From Chloroflexi bacterium RBG_16_72_14 (GTDB lineage Bacteria > Chloroflexota > Limnocylindria > Limnocylindrales > CSP1-4): a DNA stretch of 15,717 bases. The notes under the pieces were generated by a model. That model did no database searches. It had not been told where the DNA came from and was given only the letters and a program-made list of their open reading frames with translations. This document shows, one piece after another, positions 6,514 through 13,378 of the stretch; position 1 is the first letter of the stretch, and each line of letters starts with the position of its first letter. Location of the stretch: positions 20,570 through 36,286 of the forward strand of contig MGOE01000076.1 in assembly GCA_001797035.1 (NCBI GenBank), given 5' to 3'. The translations under genes and the position numbers were made by a program.

Positions 6514-6554
6514 CGAGAGCCGTCCGGCGAGAGCGGAGGCGTTGACCATGTCTC

Positions 6555-7967
6555 TCAACCCGCCAGCTTGGACGCGTTCTCGCGGACGTCGTCCATCGTG
6601 CCGGCGAGGAAGAACGCCTGTTCCGGGAGCGTGTCGGCCCTGCCGTCCAGGATCTCCTTGAACGAGGTGACCGTGTCGCGGATCGGCACGTACTGGCCGG
6701 CGCGGCCCGTGAACACCTCGGCCACGAAGAACGGCTGGCTCATGAACCGCTGCAGCCGGCGGGCGCGGGCGACGGTGGACTTGTCCTCCTCGGACAGCTC
6801 GTCGATGCCCAGGATCGCGATGATGTCCTGGAGGTCGCGGTAGCGCTGCAGGACGCGCTTGGTCTCCTGGGCCACGTCGTAGTGCTCGGTGCCGACGACG
6901 AGCGGGTCGAGCACCCGGGACGTGGAGGTCAGCGGGTCCACCGCGGGGTAGATGCCGAGCTCCGCGATGGACCGCTCGAGGCGGATCGTGGAGTCGAGGT
7001 GGGCGAACGTGGTCGCCGGGGCCGGGTCCGTGTAGTCGTCGGCCGGCACGAACACCGCCTGCAGGGACGTGATCGAGCCCCGGTGGGTCGAGGTGATCCG
7101 CTCCTGGAGGCCCGCCATCTCGGTGGCCAGGTTCGGCTGGTAGCCCACCGCGGACGGCATCCGGCCCAGCAGCGCCGACACCTCGGAGCCCGCCTGGGTG
7201 AACCGGAAGATGTTGTCGATGAACAGCAGGACGTCGCGTCCCTCGGCGTCGCGGAAGTACTCGGCCATCGTGAGGGCGGTCAGGCCCACCCGCTGCCGGG
7301 CGCCCGGCGGCTCGTTCATCTGGCCGAACACGAACGCCGTCTTCGCGATGACGCCCGACTCGGTCATCTCGTGGATCAGGTCGTTGCCCTCGCGGGAGCG
7401 CTCGCCCACGCCCGCGAACACGGACACGCCCGAGTGCTCCTGGGCGACGTTCCGGATCAGCTCCTGGATGATGACGGTCTTGCCGACGCCGGCGCCACCG
7501 AAGATCCCGATCTTGCCGCCCTTCTTGAACGGGCACACGAGGTCGATGACCTTGAGGCCCGTCTCGAACACCTCGACCTCGGTGGTCTGGTCCTCGAAGC
7601 TGGGCGGCGCCCGGTGGATGGGCAGCGTGGTCGTGGCCTCGACCGGGCCCTTGCCGTCGATCGCGCGGCCGAGCACGTCGAACACGCGGCCGAGGGTGAC
7701 CTCGCCGACGGGCACGGTGATCGCGGCGCCCGTGTCGCGCACCGCGGTGCCCCGGGCCAGGCCGTCCGTGGTCGTCATGGCCACGGCCCGGACCCAGTTG
7801 TTGCCCAGGTGCTGCTGGACCTCGCACACGAGCGGCAGCTCGCCCTCGCGGATGATCTCGACCGCGTTGAGGATCGCGGGCAGCTGCCCGGCCGGGAACT
7901 CGATGTCGACGACCGGACCGGTGATCTGGATGACCCGGCCGGTCGCGGAAGGGGCGGCGGTCGCCAT
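6555..7967 (-). CDS. atpD: ATP synthase F1 beta subunit
   Basis: The 470-residue protein is the catalytic beta subunit of F1 and has the normal family length. Walker A is GGAGVGKT (157-164), the catalytic glutamate lies in GVGERSREGNDL (E189), Walker B is VLLFIDNIFRFTQAGSE (246-262), the alpha/beta signature PAVDPLTSTS lies at 341-350, and the C-terminal DELSEED torque motif lies at 389-395. All catalytic features are intact. The ATG at 7967 is preceded by GAGGAGG about 11 bases upstream, the clearest ribosome site in the operon, which suits a subunit needed in three copies. It follows atpG by 30 bases. Confidence 0.98.
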   Translation of the reverse strand: MATAAPSATGRVIQITGPVVDIEFPAGQLPAILNAVEIIREGELPLVCEVQQHLGNNWVRAVAMTTTDGLARGTAVRDTGAAITVPVGEVTLGRVFDVLGRAIDGKGPVEATTTLPIHRAPPSFEDQTTEVEVFETGLKVIDLVCPFKKGGKIGIFGGAGVGKTVIIQELIRNVAQEHSGVSVFAGVGERSREGNDLIHEMTESGVIAKTAFVFGQMNEPPGARQRVGLTALTMAEYFRDAEGRDVLLFIDNIFRFTQAGSEVSALLGRMPSAVGYQPNLATEMAGLQERITSTHRGSITSLQAVFVPADDYTDPAPATTFAHLDSTIRLERSIAELGIYPAVDPLTSTSRVLDPLVVGTEHYDVAQETKRVLQRYRDLQDIIAILGIDELSEEDKSTVARARRLQRFMSQPFFVAEVFTGRAGQYVPIRDTVTSFKEILDGRADTLPEQAFFLAGTMDDVRENASKLAG

Positions 7968-7997
7968 GGTCGGGATTGCCTCCTCGTTCGCGCCGGC

Positions 7998-8858
7998 CTA
8001 GCGGGCCCTGGCGCCGCTCGCGATCTCCACCATCTCGCGAGTGATGTTTGCCTGTCTGACCTTGTTGTACGAGAGCGTGAGGTCCTCGATGAGCTCTTCC
8101 GCGTTCTCCGTGGCGTTCTTCATCGCGACCATCTGGCTCGAGAAGAAGCTTGCTGTGCTCTCGAGTACTGCCTGGTAGAGGCGGGTCGCGACGTAGCGCG
8201 GGAGCAGCGAGCGGAGGAACATCCCAGGGTTCGGCTCGAACAGGAACTGGTTGCCCGGGATGCCCGCCGTGTCCGCGGACGGGACGACGGGCAGGAGCTG
8301 GTCCACGACCGGCCGCTGGACGAGCGTGGACACGAACTTCGAGTAGACGATGTCGACCCGGTCGTACGTCCCGGCGACGAAGTCGTCCGACACCAGGCGG
8401 GCGATCGGCAGGGTGTCGGCGAACGTGGGGCGGTCGCCGAAGCCCTCGAAGTAGGCCGCGATCGGCACCCGGGCCCGGCGCATGGCGTCGCGGCCCTTGC
8501 GGCCGACCGCCACGACCTTGAGGTCACCGGGGTGCTCGGTGATCTCGCGGGCCGCGTGGCGGATCGTGTTGGTGTTGAGCGCGCCGGCGAGGCCGCGGTC
8601 CGAGGTGATCAGGATGATCAGCCGGCTGTGGGCCTGTGTGAAGTCCCGCTCCGCGAGGAGCGGGTGGTCGTCGCCCGACAGGACGGCAGCCAGATCCGCG
8701 ATGACCTCGTCGAGGGTCTCGCGGTACGGCCGCGAGGCGAGCGTGGTCTCCTGGGCCCGACGCAGCTTGGACGCCGCGACGAACTGCATCGCCCGCGTGA
8801 TCTGCTTGATGTTCCGGGCGGAGCCGATGCGCCTCCGGATCTCCCGCTGGCTAGCCAT
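7998..8858 (-). CDS. atpG: ATP synthase F1 gamma subunit
   Basis: The 286-residue protein is the rotating central shaft of F1. The conserved N-terminal coiled-coil helix (REIRRRIGSARNIKQITRAM, then FVAASKLRRAQ), the Rossmann-like segment ITSDRGLAGALNTNTIR (~88-104) and the C-terminal helix (MKNATENAEELIEDLTLSYN, then KVRQANITREMVEIASGA) are all present. The ATG at 8858 starts at the family N-terminus; ribosome-site pairing is weak (AAGG about 12 bases upstream). It follows atpA after an unusually wide 159-base spacer. No redox-regulated cysteine insert of the chloroplast type is present. Confidence 0.97.
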   Translation of the reverse strand: MASQREIRRRIGSARNIKQITRAMQFVAASKLRRAQETTLASRPYRETLDEVIADLAAVLSGDDHPLLAERDFTQAHSRLIILITSDRGLAGALNTNTIRHAAREITEHPGDLKVVAVGRKGRDAMRRARVPIAAYFEGFGDRPTFADTLPIARLVSDDFVAGTYDRVDIVYSKFVSTLVQRPVVDQLLPVVPSADTAGIPGNQFLFEPNPGMFLRSLLPRYVATRLYQAVLESTASFFSSQMVAMKNATENAEELIEDLTLSYNKVRQANITREMVEIASGARAR

Positions 8859-9017
8859 CGGACGTCGTCGCCTTGCTCGGCCGCCGCCATCGCGCGCCCG
8901 ACTGCTGCGTTGCCGGCTGCGCGCGCTCGCTCACGCACGCTGGGGTGCGCTCGCTCGCGTGCTCGCCGGCGCCTTGCCTCGGGCGGCCCTGGCGGCGGGG
9001 GGCGATTCGGTCGTAGG
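8859..9017 (-). other. atpA-atpG spacer with short direct repeats
   Basis: This 159-base spacer is wider than usual within an atp operon. It contains GCGCTCGCTC twice (8923-8932 and 8947-8956, period 24) and, between them, a small hairpin: CGCAC (8934-8938) pairing with GTGCG (8945-8949). I found no gene. It could be an mRNA processing or attenuation region, or simply decayed sequence. Confidence 0.45.
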
Positions 9018-10550
<1,533 letters not shown>

Positions 10551-10571
10551 GGCGTCTCCGTTCGGTCGGGG

Positions 10572-11123
10572 CTAGCGGATGCGGGCGCCAGCGTGCAGCT
10601 GGTCGCGCAGCCGCTCGAGGCGGCCGCGGATCGAGGCGTCGAGGAGCCGGTCGCGGACCTGGATCGTGATCCCGCCCAGGAGGCCGGGATCGACCTTCGT
10701 GCGGAGCTCCACGGCCGCGCCGGCCATCGCCTCGACCCGGCTCCGGATCGCGGCGGTCTCGTCGGCGGTGAGCGGCACGGCGCTGCTGACCGTGGCCATG
10801 ATCACACCGCGGTGGGCGTTGAGCTGTCGGACGAAGTCCTCGGCGACGCGGGGGAGGATGGCCACCCGGCCGCGGCTGACGAGGAGGCTGGCGAGCCGCA
10901 GCGCGCCGGGCCGCACGCGACGCTCGAGCAGCTGCGACACGACGCCCAGGCGCTGCGCGAGCGGCACCGCCGGGCTGGCGACGATGGGGGCGACCTCCGG
11001 CCGGCCCAGGATGTCCGCCGCGAGGGCGAGGTCGTCCCGCCAGCCATCGAGCTCGCCATCGCGGAGGGCCACCTCGAAGGCGGCTTCCGCATAGCGCCGG
11101 GCTGCGACGACGGGGCGGGCCAT
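10572..11123 (-). CDS. atpH: ATP synthase F1 delta subunit
   Basis: The 183-residue protein is the delta (OSCP-like) subunit that joins the top of F1 to the b-subunit peripheral stalk. The N-terminal helical domain begins ARRYAEAAFEVAL, and the C-terminal signature VDPGLLGGITIQVRDRLLDA (~144-163) followed by SIRGRLERLRDQL is typical of the family. Its ATG shares one base with the atpF stop (TGATG), so translation of the two stalk subunits is coupled. Confidence 0.95.
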   Translation of the reverse strand: MARPVVAARRYAEAAFEVALRDGELDGWRDDLALAADILGRPEVAPIVASPAVPLAQRLGVVSQLLERRVRPGALRLASLLVSRGRVAILPRVAEDFVRQLNAHRGVIMATVSSAVPLTADETAAIRSRVEAMAGAAVELRTKVDPGLLGGITIQVRDRLLDASIRGRLERLRDQLHAGARIR

Positions 11124-11710
11124 CAGTTGTTCGTCCCGCCGGCGGCGGAGGATTCGGCGAGGAAGTCCGCGACCAGCTTGCGCTGGCGGTCGCCGGTCAT
11201 GGCGTCGCCGACCACGCGGCCGGCGGCCGCGAGGGCGAGGTCGGTGACCTCCGCGCGGAGCTCCGCGATGGCGCGCTGCTTCTCCGCGTCGATCTCGGCT
11301 GCCGCGCGGTCGCGCATGCGACCCAGCTCCTCGCGGGTGGCGGCGATGTCCTGCTCGCGGGTCTCCGAGGCGACCTTCTGGGCGCGGTTGATGATCTCGT
11401 TCGCCTCGCGACGGGCCTCCTGGAGGGCGGCCAGCCGCTCCTGCTCGGCCGATTCGCGGTCGCGACGGGCCTGCTCGGCGTCCCTGAGCCCCTGCTCGAT
11501 CCGCTCGCGGCGCTCCTCGAGGGTCTTCACCAGGCCGGAGAAGGCCAGCTCGCGGACGAGCAGGAAGAAGAAGATGAAGGTCGTGGCAGCGACGATCACC
11601 CAGAACAGGTTGATCTGGAACGGCTCCGGCTCGGCCGTCGCGCCGCCGGCCTCAGCGGCGAGCGTGGCGACCTGCCGGACGCCGCCACCGACCAGGGCGA
11701 GCGTGTCCAC
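11123..11710 (-). CDS. atpF: ATP synthase Fo b subunit
   Basis: The 195-residue protein is the membrane-anchored peripheral stalk. One membrane span (about 33-53, INLFWVIVAATTFIFFFLLV) is followed by a long charged coiled coil rich in Glu, Arg and Ala (about 62-165). About 30 residues precede the span, somewhat more than in E. coli AtpF, and would face outward. Translation starts with GTG at 11710, nine bases after the TAA of atpE and without a clear ribosome site, so it may depend on coupling with atpE. Only one b-type gene is visible, so the stalk is probably a homodimer unless a b' gene lies elsewhere. Confidence 0.94.
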   Translation of the reverse strand: MDTLALVGGGVRQVATLAAEAGGATAEPEPFQINLFWVIVAATTFIFFFLLVRELAFSGLVKTLEERRERIEQGLRDAEQARRDRESAEQERLAALQEARREANEIINRAQKVASETREQDIAATREELGRMRDRAAAEIDAEKQRAIAELRAEVTDLALAAAGRVVGDAMTGDRQRKLVADFLAESSAAGGTNN

Positions 11711-11719
11711 GTCGAGCGG

Positions 11720-11944
11720 TTACCCCTGGCCGCCGAGCACGAAGATCGCGAGCAGGCCCACGACGATCGCGAGCACGCCGAGGCCTTCGGCGAAGGCCGC
11801 GAGGATGATCGCGAGGCCGCGGATCTGGCCGGCTGCGTCCGGGTTGCGCCCGATCGCGCTGCTCGACATGCCGGCGAGGATGCCGATGCCGATGCCGGGG
11901 CCGAGGACGCCGAGGGCGGCGAGGCCGGCGCCAATAGCTTCCAT
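11720..11944 (-). CDS. atpE: ATP synthase Fo c subunit, probably proton-type
   Basis: The 74-residue protein is the c-ring subunit, a hairpin of two membrane helices. Helix 1 carries the Gly-rich packing motif (GPGIGIGILAG, 15-25), the polar loop has GRNPDAAGQIRG (32-43), and helix 2 holds the ion-carrying glutamate E53 (AFAEGLGVLAIVV). The residues that mark sodium-binding rings (Gln in helix 1 and Ser/Thr after the Glu) are absent, so proton coupling is inferred. The ATG at 11944 has GGAGG 10 bases upstream. The preceding 56-base gap contains a small stem-loop (11965-11983). Confidence 0.96.
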   Translation of the reverse strand: MEAIGAGLAALGVLGPGIGIGILAGMSSSAIGRNPDAAGQIRGLAIILAAFAEGLGVLAIVVGLLAIFVLGGQG

Positions 11945-11964
11945 CGTGAGAGATCCTCCGTTCG

Positions 11965-11983
11965 ACCCGGGGTTCGGCCGGGT
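11965..11983 (-). other. Small stem-loop upstream of atpE
   Basis: ACCCGG (11965-11970) pairs with CCGGGT (11978-11983) around a 7-base loop, immediately before the atpE ribosome site. In other bacteria the atpE leader raises translation of the abundant c subunit. A similar role here is possible, but only the pairing is seen. Confidence 0.35.
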
Positions 11984-12000
11984 TCAGGTGCCTGGGTTGG

Positions 12001-12966
12001 TCAGTGTGCCCCGGACGCGGCCAGGGCAGGTTCCATGGATGGCGAATGCGCCTTCGCGTCGTCGTGCTCGTCACCGTGGTGCTCGATCGCGGCCAGCGTG
12101 AACATGAGCATGAGCGTGGAGAAGATCAGCGCCTGCACGAGGTTGAGCATGACCTCGAGTGCGACCAGGCCGACGGGGATGATCGCGATCGTGAGCGCCG
12201 TCATGACGCCCAGCGCGACCTCGCCGCCGTAGATGTTGCCGAACAGACGCATCGACAGCGTGACGGGCTTGACGAACTCGAGCAGCAGCTCGACCAGGCC
12301 GACGAACAGCGCGATGACGCCCGCCCCCAGGCCTTTCCGGAACTCGCCGAGCGGGAAGAACTTGGACAGGTAGCCGCGGATGCCCAGGGCCTTGAAGCCC
12401 TGGAACTCGAAGAACCCGAACGCGACCAGCGCGAGGCCGATCGTCACGTTCACGTCGCTGGTGGGGGCGCGCAGGAAGGTCACCTTCCCGATGGGCGGCA
12501 CGAGGCCGCTCCAGTTCGAGAACAGGATGAACAGGAAGAAGGTGGCGAACAGCGGGATGAACGGCCTGGCACGGGGTCCGCCGAGCGACAGGGCGAAGCT
12601 CTCGAGCAGCTCGTAGACCCACTCGACCACGTTCTGGCGCCCGCTGGGTGCCATCCGCATGCCGCGCGTGAGCACGACCAGCGTGCCGAGGACGAGCGCC
12701 GCGACGATCCACATCGTGAGCAGCGACGCCGAGATGCTGGGGTCGAACACGACCAGCCCCGGGGGCGAGTGGTGGCCGATCGGGAACACGACGTGGGGCG
12801 CCGGCAGCTCCAGGTTGCCGTTGATGAAGCAGACGGGGTAGGCGCAGGCCCCCGGGTCGCTGCCGGGCGCGGGCTTGGGGTCGAAGGGCGGGAACAGGAC
12901 GAACGCGAGCACGTCGATGAGCACGACGGCGACCAGCAGGATGATGATCCGGTCGCGGCGCCTCAT
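12001..12966 (-). CDS. atpB: ATP synthase Fo a subunit
   Basis: The 321-residue membrane protein forms the ion channels beside the c-ring. The essential arginine is R240 in EFVKPVTLSMRLFGNIYGGE (230-249), with E249 of the same stretch and Q278 of NLVQALIF also in canonical places. APTSDVNVTIGLAL (167-180) and LFSNWSGLVP (148-157) are further family blocks. The protein is longer than the ~270 residues of E. coli AtpB. An N-terminal span (7-25) is followed by a ~50-residue external loop that contains a cysteine pair (C41, C46), and the C-terminus is rich in His and Asp (EHHGDEHDDAKAH). The ATG at 12966 has GAGAGG about 8 bases upstream. Confidence 0.96.
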   Translation of the reverse strand: MRRRDRIIILLVAVVLIDVLAFVLFPPFDPKPAPGSDPGACAYPVCFINGNLELPAPHVVFPIGHHSPPGLVVFDPSISASLLTMWIVAALVLGTLVVLTRGMRMAPSGRQNVVEWVYELLESFALSLGGPRARPFIPLFATFFLFILFSNWSGLVPPIGKVTFLRAPTSDVNVTIGLALVAFGFFEFQGFKALGIRGYLSKFFPLGEFRKGLGAGVIALFVGLVELLLEFVKPVTLSMRLFGNIYGGEVALGVMTALTIAIIPVGLVALEVMLNLVQALIFSTLMLMFTLAAIEHHGDEHDDAKAHSPSMEPALAASGAH

Positions 12967-13062
12967 CGGCGGGGCCTCTCGATCCGGGTGACCCTCGTCA
13001 CGTTTCCTCCAAGCAGGAGCGCGGGCCGGGGTCCACGCTCGTGAGCCCGTTCCGTGGCCGGC

Positions 13063-13275
13063 TTACTCGAACCGCTTCAGGAACCGTGTGATGAGGCGGT
13101 AGATCCCGACCGCCCCGGTCCCGGCGCCGGCGAAGAAGCCGACGAGGACGAAGATCGGCAGGGTTCCGAGCCGCTGGTCCAGCCAGTAGCCCGCCGCCAC
13201 TCCGGCGAGGGTCGTGACCAGGAGGACCAGCCCGATCTCGGAGAAGAGGGCGAGATACCCGAGGCCGTCGTTCAT
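13063..13275 (-). CDS. atpZ: AtpZ/AtpI-type small membrane protein, first gene of the atp operon
   Basis: This 70-residue protein has two predicted membrane helices: about 7-31 (YLALFSEIGLVLLVTTLAGV with AAGYW) and 38-58. GYWLDQRLGT and GFFAGAGTGAVGIYRLI match the short ATPase gene1/AtpZ family found at the head of atp operons, so the call rests on this pattern and on position. Family members are proposed to help c-ring assembly or to move Mg2+ or Ca2+ for the synthase. The ATG at 13275 is the only start that gives a family-like N-terminus; the ribosome site is weak (GGTGA). A longer AtpI-type gene, which accompanies AtpZ in some species, is absent here. Confidence 0.8.
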   Translation of the reverse strand: MNDGLGYLALFSEIGLVLLVTTLAGVAAGYWLDQRLGTLPIFVLVGFFAGAGTGAVGIYRLITRFLKRFE

Positions 13276-13299
13276 GGGCGACCGTTCACCGCGCGGGTG

Positions 13300-13308
13300 A
13301 CTATACCA
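13300..13308 (-). promoter_or_regulatory. Extended -10 promoter of the atp operon
   Basis: On the minus strand TGGTATAGT (13308 to 13300) matches an extended -10 element (TGn then TATAGT, 5 of 6 to TATAAT). A poor -35 (TTCTGG) lies 17 bases upstream, which suits an extended -10 promoter. It would start transcription near 13293 and give a leader of about 18 bases before atpZ. It is the best sigma-70-like site I found in any intergenic region here. Its activity is inferred. Confidence 0.5.
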
Positions 13309-13310
13309 GA

Positions 13311-13378
13311 GGCCAACCGGGACCAGAAACGTGCCGAATCGGGTTGCACGGGCCGGCCCGCGAGACTCCCGTTGGCCT
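13311..13378 (-). terminator. Palindromic region at the end of the surface-protein gene
   Basis: GGCCAACCGGGA (13311-13322) is nearly complementary to TCCCGTTGGCC (13367-13377), with one bulged base. Between them lies the 12-bp palindrome CGGGCCGGCCCG (13349-13360). The structure begins within the stop codon of the repetitive surface-protein gene and ends just upstream of the atp promoter, the expected place for a terminator separating the two. There is no T-run, so the call is tentative. Confidence 0.45.

Larger units (their letters stand above)
6256..6545. repeat. Long imperfect inverted-repeat element (MITE- or BIME-like) between atpD and atpC
   Basis: The left arm (6270-6340) matches the reverse complement of the right arm (6456-6530) at about 57 of 71 positions by hand alignment, with two 2-base gaps. 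The exact blocks are GATTCCAGTCC, TTCGG, ACTGAGATC and GGCTACGCGG. Weaker similarity continues outward to about 6256 and 6545, and inward through C-rich stretches (about 6361-6380 against 6421-6441). Each arm is itself a hairpin (6284-6321 and 6477-6513). There is no room for a transposase, so any movement would need enzymes supplied elsewhere. The element accounts for almost the whole gap. I could not identify a target-site duplication. Confidence 0.75.
6242..6554 (-). other. Enlarged atpD-atpC intergenic gap filled by an inverted-repeat element
   Basis: This 313-base gap holds no credible gene. About 290 of its bases (6256-6545) form the imperfect inverted repeat annotated separately. The only other recognisable site is the ribosome-binding region of atpC at the left end. 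Minus-strand reading frames that run through from atpD are shadows with no family similarity. Confidence 0.75.

Noticed and set aside
6242..6554. A tRNA, riboswitch or small gene hidden in the atpD-atpC gap
   Set aside because: I could not form a cloverleaf or find a T-loop. The symmetry is that of a long inverted repeat, and no open frame has a ribosome site.
6241..7827. A 528-codon minus-strand frame running through atpD and the atpD-atpC gap
   Set aside because: It is the wrong frame of atpD, which is certain from its Walker motifs, and continues only by chance through the inverted repeat.
11720..11944. A sodium-driven ATP synthase
   Set aside because: The c subunit lacks the Gln in helix 1 and the Ser/Thr after the ion-binding Glu that mark sodium rings.
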